Positions 52,521 through 63,611 of a stretch of 64,000 nt of DNA are shown piece after piece. A program made the position numbers and the translations under genes. The stretch spans positions 42,484,878-42,548,877 of the forward strand of contig CM020618.1 in NCBI GenBank assembly GCA_009829735.1, read 5' to 3'. The notes under the pieces were generated by a model. That model saw only the letters and a program-made list of their open reading frames with translations, ran no database searches and was not told the DNA's origin. Every line of letters starts with the position of its first letter. Position 1 is the stretch's first letter. Source of the DNA: Pyropia yezoensis (Eukaryota; Rhodophyta; Bangiophyceae; Bangiales; Bangiaceae).

Positions 52521-55500
52521 CCATCGTCGGGACAGTACCTCCTCGTTTGCAACGAAGCTGGGGTTCTCGAAGATCTTCAAGGGCCCCATTGTACCTGTTC
52601 GTTCTGAGTCTCCTATTGTTTTGCCCACCCCTTGTTCCTGTTTACCCTCTTTGGCACGGCGGTCCAAGTCTGGGCTCCGACGTCGATTGGGAATGAAGAA
52701 GCCATATGGGTTCAAGGGCACCTTGCTTGTACTGCGTAAGAGGAACTTTGCTTTGAATGCTCTTGTACGTTTCGACCAAGAGGACCCTAAGGAAACGACG
52801 GCCATTCTGGACACAGGTGCGGGACCCAGTGTGGTACGCGAGGACATCTTACCCTGTGGATGGCAACGATTGGCTTCTAGGGCTCCTAAGTCTACCCATG
52901 TTTGTGACGCGTCCGGGCAACTGCTCAAGGCCCGGGGAGTCCTGGAACTATCGGTCATTGTCAACGGGAAGCCGATGGAGTTTGAGTTCCTTGTCGTCAG
53001 GGCCCTTTCTGTCCCATTGATCCTTGGGATGGACTTCCAAAAGGAACATGTCAAGGCTATCTACCCTGGGACCGAGTCGGTCCTTTGGAACCTTGGGTTC
53101 CTGTCCTACGCCAAAAGGACCTGGGAGGGCAAGGCCCAGAGCGCTTTTCCTGTCAAGGGCAACCCTATCCGTCAAGATCCCTCGGCCCTGTACCTGTCCA
53201 AGGGCATGACTTTGGCTCCCCGGTCCCTACAAGCTGTTTATGTCAAGTGCGGTACCAAAGGGAAGTGTTTAGTGTACGAGAGGCCCCATAAGATGGCTAA
53301 GAAGGGGCTCCGTTTACACAACGCACTGGCTACGATACGGACCCGACGGGACTTTCGGATCCATGTTATGAACATCTCGGACCGGGCTGTCAACCTGCCC
53401 AAGAACTTTGCCGTTGGCGTGGCCATGCCGTACGATGGTCCCGTGCTCGAGGTCCCTGCGGATTACTTGTCGGCCCCTAGTGAGGGAGCCGCACCACTTG
53501 TCACCCTGGGGCCAGAGCAAGGGAACCCGTTGAGCAAAGCGTCGGCACCGGGGGACGTGACTCCCATGGGACCCGCCGGAACCGCGGTTCCTGAGCCGGA
53601 CACGACGGACAAGAAGCCTGAAGAAACCCCGGTCCAGATGCCCAAGGTCGCGTATGAATTAATCCCGCCTGAGCTACACCAGGCTGTACGCGAACTTTTG
53701 GACCGTTACAAGGACCTATGGGACGGGCAACTGGGACGCATTGATGTGACCCCTCACCGGATTACCCTCAAGGAAGGGGCCAAACCCATTCGGTCCCAAC
53801 CGTACCGCACCGGGCTCCATCGTCGGGACCTTATCAAGGAACAAGTGGAAAAGCAGACCCGGCTCGGGGTTATTGAACCGTCCCAGGCTGAGTGGTCCCT
53901 CCCGGTTGTTTTGAACCCGAAGGCCGATGGTACCCCTAGGTTCTGTGTGGATTACCGGCGCTTGAACGAGGTCACCGTTAAGGATACCTACCCGTTACCG
54001 CGCATGGACGATTGTATCGATTTTCTGGGAGAGGCTACCGTGTTTTCCATGCTGGACGCCAACTGTGGTTCCTGGCAGATCCCTGTGGCTCCGGAGGACC
54101 AAGACAAGACTACGTTTACTTGTCACGAAGGAACCTTCCGATACATCCGGCTCTCATTTGGTCTTACCAACGCCCCGGCTACGTTCCAGAGGGCCATTGA
54201 TATGATCCTGTCTGGGGTTAAGTGGAAGACGTGCCTTGTGTACCTGGATGACATTATTGTGTTCTCCAAGGACCATAAGGACCACCTGGCCCATCTGGAA
54301 GAGATCTTCGGGTTACTGACTAGGGCCGGTGTTTCCCTCAAGGCTACAAGTGCTTTTTGTTCCAGGATGAGGTTGAGTACCTCAGGCACATTGTTGGTAA
54401 GGGTCAACTCCGTGTGAACGAGAAGAACCTGGTTCGGCTCCGGGAAGCTAAGACCCCAAAAACCAAGAAGGACCTTCGCAGTTTCCTAGGGATGTGCAAT
54501 GTGTACCGGCGCTTTGTCAAGGACTACGACAAGGTAGCCCGACCCCTGTTGGCCATGACCATTACCAAGGTCCCAGACCCGTTACCACCGTTTACCCCGG
54601 CCCAGACGGACGCTTTTGAGGAGCTCAAGTACCGTCTGACCCATACTCCCATTCTGGCTCTTCCGAAACGCACGGGTCAGTACATAGTGGATACGGATGC
54701 TAGCGCTACCCAGATTGGGTGCGTTTTGCTACAGGACCAAGGGGACGGGGCCTACAAGCCCGTGGGTTACTGGAGCCGTGTGCTGACTCCGGCTGAGTGT
54801 AACTACAGTACCACGGAACGTGAGTGTCTTGCCGTTGTTTGGGCTCTGTTTCTGTTACGACCGTACCTTGAAGGAACACGCTTTGTGGTACGAACGGACC
54901 ATACGGCACTGAAGTGGATGTTACATATGGACGGGGCCCATGGACGTTTGGCCCGCTGGCGCCTCCGGCTGGCAGAGTTCCAGTATACCGTTGAGTCCCG
55001 TCCCGGGCAACATCATCACGCAGCGGACTTCATGTCACGCTTGGATACCACGGGACACGACAGGGGCCCTATACCTGACGAGATACCCTCGCTGTTGACC
55101 TTTGCTAACTTTGTCACTGGTTGGACCCGGCCGAACTTTAAGACAGGCACACGGTACCCTCCTCTGACAGTGGACAGGATCCTCAAGGCCCAAGGTCAGG
55201 ACCAGCGTTGCCAGGAACTACGGAAAGAGATGGACCAGAACGTGAACTCAAGGTACGGGAAACGCCGGAAGGGTTACTGGTACGATTGGCTCCTCTTCAC
55301 CGAGCGGTCCAGATCGTGGTCCCCAAGGCACTACAACAAGAGGTCCTAAGCTTGGAACATGAACCGGGACACGCTGGGCACCCAGGCATGAACAAGATGT
55401 ACACCTCTATGAGGCGGGTATTTTATTGGGAGGCTATGGTGGCAGATGTGCACGCCTTTGTTTCCAACTGTTCCTCGTGTTCCAAGGGCAGCGTCCAAGG

Positions 55501-56739
55501 GAGACGGCGGACCAACCCGCTCAAGCTGTTCCCCGCAACGGAGCCCTTCAAGGACGTGTGCCTTGACCTCTTGGGCCCCTTACCCTGGACCGTCAGCAGG
55601 AACCGGTACCTTCTTGTTATTGTGGACCGGTTTACTAAGCTGACCCGAGTGGTTCCCCTTGGCAGCCAGGACGCGGCAGTGGTGGCCTCGGCTTTTCTGG
55701 ATACGCGGGTGGCTTCCTATGGTCCCCCGGAGACCCTACTAACGGACAGTGGGCCCCAGTTAGCGTCCACATACTTCCGTGGCGTTTGCGGGCTCCTTGG
55801 GATCAAGCATGTTACCTCCACACGTACCATCCCCAGACCCAAGGACAAGTGGAACGGTTTAATCGTACCATAGTGGCCCAGCTCCACACGTACGTTGAGG
55901 ACCACCAGGACCATTGGGACGAGTTGGTTTCCGTGCTCACGGTTGCCTATAACGCGAGGTCCCAACAGAGTACCGGTGTGGCCCCGTTTGAGTTTGTGAT
56001 CCCTGACCGGGTCCGTACCTTTGCCTTGGACAAGCTCCCTGGTTCCCCGTACCCTAAGGAGTTCACTGGCACCGCGCGACAGGTCCGAGAGGCGAGACGG
56101 GCCCATCTAAGGAACTTGGCCTTTACGGTCCGTAAAAACCTGGACCTGGCACAGAAACGGTACAAGAGAGGGTACGACAAGCGGGTCACTCCGGTCAACG
56201 AGGCCCAACGTATCGGGGACTGGGTCTACGTTGATACCAATGATGACAGTCGGCAGAAGTTGGACCAGAAGGTCAAGGGTCCCTATCGTATCGTCGACCG
56301 GGACGGGCACACAATCACGGTTCTGGTTGAAGGGATCCGTGACAGGGTAAGCAGTGACCATGTGGCCCGGGCACCCACGCCTGCTAGACACACTGACTCC
56401 ACGTCCCGTTTACACGGGCCCCAAGACCCGGTTGTACCTATGGACTACGAAGACTCAGGCACCCCTTTTGTCTGGGAACGTTTTGTGGGCCACGACCGGG
56501 ACAGTGATGGGAACCTATGGCTCCTGGTGCGCTGGTGGGGGTACGCAGAGTCCGAGGATACATGGAAACCGTGCCATGAGTTCGACAGGGCTAAGGTTGT
56601 TCAGTACTGTGAACGTGTTGGTACCGAGCCCACACTGCGGGAGGAAGAGGCCGTGGCCCTACTGGAACCCTTTAAGGCTATCTGTGCTGTGTGGCCCTGG
56701 AACCTTGAACCGGGTGCGGATCTGTGGCCCCGTTGCTAA
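52487..56739 (+). pseudogene. pol: Pol of gypsy element 2 (PR-RT-RH-IN-chromodomain) with three frameshifts
   Basis: The order is protease (AILDTGAGPSV), RT (FCVDYRRLN; catalytic YLDD in CLVYLDDIIVFS), RNase H (YIVDTDASATQ, TTERECLAVVWA, RTDHTALKW), integrase zinc domain (HEPGHAGHPG, CSSCSKG), integrase core (VCLDLLGPLP, LLTDSGPQL, GQVERFNRTI) and a chromodomain-like tail (LLVRWWGYAESEDTWKPCHE). Three frame changes break it, near 54345 (before KCFLFQDEVEYL), near 55258 (before ETPEGLLVRLAP) and near 55822 (before YHPQTQGQVERF). Each moves the frame by -1, as from a single-base deletion. No in-frame nonsense codons were seen between them. The catalytic residues are otherwise conserved. Confidence 0.92.
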
Positions 56740-58391
56740 CCTTGGGCCAGGCACCCTTTACTCGGTCCAGTGGGTCCCCATGGCCAAGGGCTGGTCCAGA
56801 TACTCGAGTAGGTGGGCAGGTTGGGGGTATGACTCGGGGCATCAAGGGCGACATTTAGTTCCTGCAAAGATTTTTTCATGGGGGGCTACTTTGTTGTCAC
56901 CGTCGTGGCGACCATCGTGTTCCCCGGCATCGAAATCGGCTAAGTCGCATCTTCTTCCCCGGGCGTGGGAGCGGATTAGAGGTGTTGCAAGATTGTGGGA
57001 TCAAGAATTTATTACTATCTGGTGTTGCAACGCCGTTGTTGCTTACACCAAATCCCACTCCCGCCTCTCCCCCCACGACCCCATACGACCTTGTACGCCC
57101 TCCTCGGTGGTGAATGGTGCGGCGGGCACCCCCCCCGTGACCTTCGCGTGGATCCGTGCTGACCTCGACGGTGCCCTCTTGCCGGTCGGTGCCCATCCTA
57201 CGTTGGGGACCAGTGTGCCTTGCCTCGCGGCGGGTGCCTTGTGCGACGTGCCGGCCGAGGTCACCTTGGTTGCCCCTTGGTATCTTGTGCCCCTTGTACC
57301 TTGTCCAACGTTGCCCTGACTTGGTCCTCGTGGTCCCGTCGTACTAGTTGACTCCTTGACCCCGTGGTCCATAGTGACCTTGATGCCCGTTGTTCCCGCG
57401 ATGGTCCTTGAGGCCCGGCGAGCCCGTTGGCGCTTGACCCTCTCGCCGTACGGGGTGGGATCTCTTGGCCGTTGCCCGTTGGTACCGTCACCTTGGTACT
57501 GGAGCCCATGGGCACCCGGTCCGTCTTGCTCCCGTTGGTCCGCTCGTGGCCTATGCCCGTATCGGGGCCGACACGTCCGGGATCCATCTCGGCAGCTCGA
57601 CCACCGCGTACGACTGTCCCGGACCACGATCCTCTTGGTCCATGTCGTTCCCACCTGGCCCCGCGACCGGTACGCCATGAGGCCCTTGACCCGCTGCACC
57701 TTGACCGAGGGGACCGCCTTGGGCCCCAGGTACCGCCATACCCACAGGCACGCTGGGACCGCCATGAACCGTCGAGCCCTTGCCAGCCGACGTGCTCGTC
57801 GCGGCGCGGCCGGGCTCCATGGGACGGGGTAACGGGACACGGTGTGGAAAGGTGGGGTACCAAGGGAAACGGGTGCGTGGAAACGTTGGAAGGGGGAACG
57901 GGTAGAGGGAACGCTTGAGGAGCCCACGGGGAAGCGTAGCGGGGAAGATGGTGCGTTGGGGTCCCGGTCGCGGGAAACGAGAGAGCCCGTGAGGGCCCTC
58001 TTATCCCTGGGCCCCCACCCCGACGGAACCTAGGCTGCGCCCGTGTGCCACCGGACCCCGTCCGCATCCCTACGCCTCCTCACCCACCCCACGGGCCGAG
58101 CGCCACATGGTGAGGGCGAGGGGAGGAGGAATGCAGGCGGGCGGCCGGCGCGGGCTGCGCCACACCCCCCTAGTTACCCTGTGCGTGGCCCTCGGTCCCT
58201 CCCGTACCGCCCTGGTCAGTCTGCCCGGGACCCTCTGCCTCGAGACCCTTGTCGGGGGGGACCCTGTTTGCAGACACTGGCCCCACGTCCCGTTCGTTGT
58301 GACCCTGGTGTAACCCTGTCGGACCCTTTCCAGTCCCTCTCCCCGGTTTCCCTGTTGGCCGGCGGGACGCTCGGCCCTAGTGAGGGGGCCA
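56740..58391 (+). other. Low-complexity 3' internal region of gypsy element 2
   Basis: No sense-strand gene is present. Three overlapping minus-strand frames (58067-57261, 57927-57043 and 57820-57551) are open, and parts of them read Gly/Pro/Arg-rich. They match no part of the antisense ORFs of element 1 by eye. The position is equivalent, so a decayed antisense gene is possible, but low complexity is the simpler explanation. The polypurine stretch GAGGGGG at 58382-58388 precedes the 3' LTR. Confidence 0.4.
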
Positions 58392-59035
58392 TGTGGCGTT
58401 GTGGCCCTCAGGTACCGTTGAGACCCGGGAGGCCGACTTGGGACCCGGCTGGCAGCGTTACGTGGAACCACGCGCTGGCTTGGGATCCCTGCATCGGTGG
58501 CCCGGGGCAGTGGCGACACGCCCGGTGCCTTGATTGGTCCCCCGGAGCGGTGGACTTGCCGGGTTGGGGCATACTGACCTTCGGGTTATTTGTTTGATTT
58601 TTCGCATTTGTTTTCCTTGCGTGATTTCGTGTCTTTCCCCTTTTTCCCACTGGGTTTTTTTGGGGGATTGACACTTGTGTGTGGGGGGATTTCGCTTGCT
58701 TTTCGTGTGTTGGCCCGGTGAGCGGCCGGTGCCTTGCTGGCACTTGGCCCGCTGGGGGCGCCCTCTGGGGGCCTCGTTCTGGGCCCCTGGAGGGGCCAGG
58801 GGGGGAGGTTCTTAAGGGGTGCTCCGGGGTTCTCCCCGGGGCCATCTTGTAAAATCAACAGTGCTTTGGGTTCCTTCTCCCTCGGGCTTCTGTCCTGTTT
58901 ACCTTTGCCTCGTATCGTGGCGGGCGAGTGGATCAGCAAGGGCTCTTACCTGTTCCTTCCTGGACTCCGGACTGTGGTCTCTGTGTGTGTGTTTGTGGTT
59001 TGTGGTTCCGGGAACCTGGGTTTCATTACGCTACA
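58392..59035 (+). repeat. 3' LTR of gypsy element 2
   Basis: A 644-bp copy of the 5' LTR. The clearest differences cluster in the last 60 bases (TTTGTGGTTTGTGG against GCTGTGGTTTCTGG). It is followed by the TTCAT duplication and the continuation of the Plavaka-like gene. Confidence 0.95.
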
Positions 59036-61538
59036 TTCATCACAGCAGGCGGTAGCGGGTTGTCACGCGAGGATCAAACAGCCCTCGCGTCTTTTCTTCA
59101 CTCGTTTGAGGGGGCTATGCGCGGGAACTACGGCGGCGACTTCTCCGACGTCTTCCCGACGGACGCGTCCTTTGTGGCGGGCTTGCGGGGCGAGCAGAAC
59201 CGCATTCTCTCGAAGCTGAAATGGATGAAGGCGCCCATTGAGGTCGGCGGCAAGACGTACACATTTTACTTCAGAGACCTCCTCGATGTGGCTGTCAACG
59301 CGGTGCGCATGGCTGAATATTTGGACTTGGAGGGGGGCCGCTTGCCGCCTGCGGCGGATGGGTCTCCTCGGCGCTCCACGACGCTTAACGCCGACATGTT
59401 CGTCAACGAGGTGCGCGCGGTGCAAAGCCTTCATTGCCAGAGAGCGCGGCCGCTTTTTGCTTCTCTGCACGCTGACGCGGCCGTCGTTTCGTGGAGCGGC
59501 ACCGCGTACGTCTACCCTGTCGGCGCACAGTTCCCAAGTCTGCGAGATGACGGCAGCCGTTGGGTGACCGTCGGTTACATCCCACACATTCCGAAGGCTG
59601 TCAGCCGCACCGATAAGGCCAAGCTGGAGGTGAGCGATAGCCGTACCGGCTTCCTTCAACGCTGCGTGGCTCTCATCCTGCGCCGAGTTTCCCGGGCGAG
59701 CGAGACCGGCTACCCTGTGGCCATCCCGGGCGTTGGCACGGTTCTTCTTGTGGCACGGGTGGGCGGCATCGTGGTGGACTTCATCGAGGAGCGCTCGCTG
59801 TATGCGCTCATGGGCAGTGGAAGCACCATAATATGCTCCCTTTGCCGCGTGCACCACTCCACGTCCTGTGCTGCGGGCTCGCCACGCGCAAATCCGCGGA
59901 ACGTTGTGGAGACCCTCGCGGCGCAGCTCGCTGCTGCCGAGGTGCGGGTGGTCGATCCTCGCGTGTCGCTTCGCGGCCCGCTCGCCAAAGCCCACAGCGC
60001 CCTGGCTTTCGCGCCGGTGCTGGCGTCCATGCAGGGTCTATCTACGGGGAGCATGAACTACATCCGCGTCGTGTCTTTCGACCTGCTCCATGTGTGGAAG
60101 ATTAGCATCCTGTGCACGGTGGCGCAGCGGCTTCCCTGGTTCTTGAGGGCGATCTGCACCAAGTCCGGTGGGGCTACAATGGGCTCTGTGCGGCAGACCC
60201 TCGACGCTTTGAACCATCAGGGGTTCGAACTGGGGCGCCGGTGCCGGGCTAAGCCGGCATCGCCGGGGTGCTTCGTGCCCCCCGAGGAGAAGCAGGCAGC
60301 AATGACGGGGCACAGCTGGCGGCAATTCTCTGTCTTTTGGCCTCACACGGTCGCGGGCCTCATTTGCCCCGCTGACCCGGACGGCCTGAAAAGCTTCCAG
60401 GCTGACTTGAGTGCTGTTAGTGCCTACGGGCCGGTGTCTGCCGACTTAGACGACGGCCTCGGGCTCGAGGACGATGAGGACGCGCACCAGGCTGTCCCCG
60501 CCGGTGTAGCGACTGGCGATGGCACGGCGTACCAGTCGCTGTTTGGGGATATGCCAGTGCAGGACGCGGTGCAGAAGATGTTCTGTCAGATTGCCCAGCT
60601 TGAAGGCATGCTGTGTGGTGACAACATGGCGGACACGGTGCATACGACAGGGACACAGGCTTCTGCTCTGTTGGACGCGGCCTTCTGCGTGGGACGCTCA
60701 ATCCAGGTGCTCCTCCGACCGGCTCATACGTCCGGGCTTCATCGATTGATGTGGCACCTTCGCAACGAGCTCGAGGGCCGCGGCAACCTTTGGGAGGGGG
60801 ACACCAGCCGGAATGAATCGCTGCGCAAGGTTTGCAAGAAGATGTGTTTGCGCTCGAATAAGCGTGGCCCCACGCTGGCGGTGCAGATGATGCGGGGTGA
60901 GCAGGCGCAGACAGAGATTCTGCATGGTTTGACAGGCCGGGAGACCGACGACGAGGCAGTGTCAGAAGACGAGGAGCGGGTAGAGCAGGTCAATGCGATG
61001 CACGCGGTGCGGTTGGATGACAGGGATGCCGTCCCAGACAGCGTGCTGCACATGAGCACGCGTGGGGTGCGCATCGCTGTGGGGGTCCTGAGTGCTCTCC
61101 CAGGTCTTCAAGATCTTCCGACACTATTGGAGATGGATGTGGCAGAGACCGTTGTCGGCGCCAAGACCCTAAAGTTCAACGCAAAGTTTGAGTGGGGCAC
61201 GCAGTCGCGCATCCAGCTTCTGCGGGCGACCACTTCGTTCAACGCGAAGCCGTACTTGGACCACCTGCGCTACAAGGCCGACAACGGGGAGGTGCGTTGG
61301 GGTGAGGCGCGCCTGGTCTTGCGAAGTGTTGGCCCCGATCGGCTTCAGTGCGTTTTTGTGAAGCGCATGTGCGTTGCAGCGCCCCGGCCGGGCTGTGTAC
61401 AGGGGGGGGACAAAAGTATAGATCTGCCCAGATTCGATGTCGACTTAGCCCCCCCACGTCCGGAACAGGCCACAGATTGATGCATTCAGTCGGGGGGGTC
61501 GACGCAACCACGCCGCCTTCTTCGTCCTGAACGTCATC

Positions 61539-63231
61539 ATGGGTCGCCCCAAAGGGGCGAAGGCGGTGCGAGCGGCCACTAGGGCGGCCATGGCGGCCCT
61601 TGTCAAGGCCGGTCTGACTAACCGCAGGGTGGCTAATGCCCTCGCGGTGCCCGTTGGCACCTTCAGCACGATTGCTGCGCGCGTGCCCCGCGGAGAGTCC
61701 GCCTCCCCCCGCCGCAAGCAGGGGCGGCCCCGTCTCCTGGATGCCAGAGGGGTGCGGCACCTCCAGTTGGTGGTGTTCCGCAGTTGGCGCGTCACCCTGG
61801 AGCGGCTGACGGCAGAATACAACGCCGGGATTCCTCGGCAGGTCAGCCAGCGCACCATCAGGCGCTACCTGCACCGCATGGCCATGCTTAACTATGCTGC
61901 GGTGACAAAGCCATTTCTCACGCGGCTGCATGTGTCGCGCCGCCTGGCATGGGGTCGGACGCACTCTCCGTGGTCTCTGGCGGACTGGGGAAACGTCGTT
62001 TTTTCGGACGAGAGCTCATTCACCGTCCGCCCTGCCAGGGGGGAGGCTCGGGTCTGGCGGCGGTCTCATGAGCGCTACCTGCCTGCTTGTCTGCGCCCGT
62101 CGTTCACGTCTGGGCGGACAACACTCTCTGTATGGGCTGCCTTCTCCTGAAAGGGCAGGACCCCGCTGGTGCGCATTGATGGGCGCCTCAACCAACACAA
62201 GTACATGGGCATCATCCACGAGTATCTGTTGCCCTTCGTTGAGCAGCGGTGTGGGGGTTTACCGCACCCCTCGGACTAGGGGCATCCCCCTTCAGGAGGA
62301 GGCGGATCGTGGCGACCTCTGCCCCTGACCAATCGGGAGCAGGAGGGGGTCGCTCCTCCCTCGGGAGGGGCACGCCACGTCATCCTCGCTGGATCCCCCC
62401 ATGAAACCATGGGGGAGAAGATAAGATAATATCGGGTAGAGCGATTACGCCCGCCCTATTGGAATTGGCCTTCTGGCCAGTGAAGGGAAGTTACCTAGGG
62501 CGGGCTACTTCCGCCCCAATCTGGCTGAGATTTAGTGAGATCCCACCACTGAGCGTGTTTTGCGTGGAGAGATGTGTTGGAGGGTTCTGAGTGTTTTGAT
62601 TGGGTGTTTAGTGTAGGGAGTGTTGGCCCGCACTCCGGGGTCCCACAGCGGGCCCTGGACCGGCGGGCCAAAGAGGGATATCTGCGCGTGGGGCTGTGCC
62701 CGTTGCTTCCCCCTCACAAAAAATCAACCTTGCGTTACCCTCGTGTTCCCTGTCCCGGACGCTTCCACCTTCGCGTGGAGCTTTACGTTCAGGCGGTTCT
62801 GACTCCAGGGTTTATACCCCGGGTTCCCCACCATCTCCTTCAGGGGGATAAGGTACCCCGTTGGTGTGGGCTTACGCCCAGATAACCACCACAAGCGGCA
62901 CGGCGGGACATCCAACTTTATTCTTATGGAGGACAACTGTGGGCCGCATCTGGTCATCAATGTCGGCAAGTACATGGCGCTGCATGGCCTGCGGCGCCTT
63001 GACTGGCCGGTGCAGTCGCCCGACATGAACCCGATTGAGAACGCCCGGAGCGTCCTGGAAACTCGTCTTCGGGCGCGCGAGCGCATGCCTACATCTCTGG
63101 ACGGCCTCTTCACGGCGTTGTGTAAGGAGTGGGATGATCTGTCGGACAGTTTTTTCCGTACCTTGTGGGAGTCGATGCCTCGTCGGGTCGGGGCGGTGGT
63201 GCAGGCTCGCGGGCACGCCACGAGATACTGA
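61539..63231 (+). pseudogene. Tc1 transposase (DD34E), split by a solo LTR and carrying one TGA
   Basis: The coding segments are 61539-62249 and 62899-63231, together 348 codons including the stop, the usual Tc1 length. The N-terminal paired-type DNA-binding region has two helix-turn-helix parts (ALVKAGLTNRRVANALAV; GRPRLLDARGVRHLQL then QVSQRTIRRYLHRM). The catalytic residues are Asp in VVFSDESSF, Asp in MEDNCGPH and Glu in NPIENARSV, with 34 residues between the last two (DD34E). A TGA at 62148-62150 (codon 204) sits just after WAAFS, before KGRTPLVRIDGRLNQ. Apart from that stop and the LTR the protein looks complete. Confidence 0.92.
62250..62893 (+). repeat. Solo LTR of another family inside the Tc1 transposase, AGCGG duplication
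   Basis: A 644-bp insertion starts TGTGGGGGTTTACCGC and ends AACCACCACA. It is flanked by AGCGG (62245-62249 and 62894-62898). Removing it with one AGCGG copy rejoins the transposase exactly in frame (FVEQR to HGGTSNF). Its sequence is unlike the other two LTR families here. The TG...CA ends, five-base duplication and absence of coding sequence fit a solo LTR. The strand is assigned arbitrarily. Confidence 0.85.
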
Positions 63232-63611
63232 AGACAATTGGCCCCTGAGGCGTCTGAGGGCCACCTTTCTCTGACTCAGGGAAACGATCCTGGACCGATC
63301 TTGCAATGAAGTAGCCCAGGCGGATCTATACTTTTGTCCCCCCCCCTGTACTGACGGCTCATGGGTGTCAACGTCTGGGCTGGCACTTCTCTACGCCGCA
63401 GAGTGTCTGGCCTACCGTGGAGCTCATTGACGCAGCGCGGGTGCTTCGTCTTGAGAGCATCGTCCCAGACTGGCGGGCCTTGGAGAAGCGGTGCGGCGTC
63501 CACGCCACGCCCTCTAAAAAGCCGCATACGCCTGACGAGTTCCGCCAAGAGCGCTTCTTTGTGAATGTTTTTTATCCTTGGACGTCACGCCGGGCCGTCG
63601 GTGACGATTGA

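Larger units (their letters stand above)
50001..59035 (+). mobile_element. Full-length Ty3/gypsy chromodomain retrotransposon (element 2), pol frameshifted
   Basis: The element is 9,035 bp with two 644-bp LTRs, flanked by TTCAT (49996-50000 and 59036-59040). It carries the same primer-binding site as element 1, a gag ORF, a -1 frameshift site and a full pol layout ending in a chromodomain. Between pol and the 3' LTR lies about 1.65 kb of low-complexity DNA. A purine-rich GAGGGGG (58382-58388) precedes the 3' LTR. The LTRs differ at roughly a dozen positions. Pol has three single-base frameshifts, so the copy cannot move on its own. It interrupts the Plavaka-like gene inside a Phe-Ile codon pair. 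Confidence 0.93.
61400..63348 (+). mobile_element. Tc1-type DNA transposon with TA duplication
   Basis: The left terminal repeat is CAG8ACAAAAGTATAGATC (numbers give run length) and the right end is its reverse complement with nine C. Similarity extends a few bases further with mismatches. TA dinucleotides flank the element at 61398-61399 and 63349-63350, as Tc1/mariner insertion requires. It carries one transposase gene, which contains a solo LTR. Excluding that LTR and one AGCGG copy, the transposon is 1,300 bp, typical for Tc1. It interrupts the Plavaka-like gene after a Val codon, and precise removal restores that frame. Confidence 0.93.
49342..63611 (+). pseudogene. Plavaka/CACTA-like transposase gene, split by two insertions
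   Basis: The coding segments are 49342-50000, 59041-61399 and 63351-63611. Removing the gypsy element and the Tc1 element, each with one duplication copy, leaves one frame of 1,093 codons including the stop. It has a single in-frame TAG at 49693-49695. The N terminus holds a C2H2 finger (C22, C25, H38, H43). The central part matches the Plavaka/tnp2-like layout: an AYVYPVGAQFPSLRDDGSRW block, LQRCVALILRRVSRASETG, a GGIVVDFIEERSLYALMGSG block followed by ICSLCRVHH, and FDLLHVWKISILCTVAQRL. The acidic segment near 60420-60490 and the C-terminal part are unassigned. Translation could restart at 49726 after the TAG. The family assignment rests on motif resemblance only. Confidence 0.55.

Noticed and set aside
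57043..58067. Antisense protein genes in gypsy element 2
   Set aside because: Three overlapping frames are open in Gly/Pro/Arg low-complexity DNA, none resembling the antisense ORFs of element 1.
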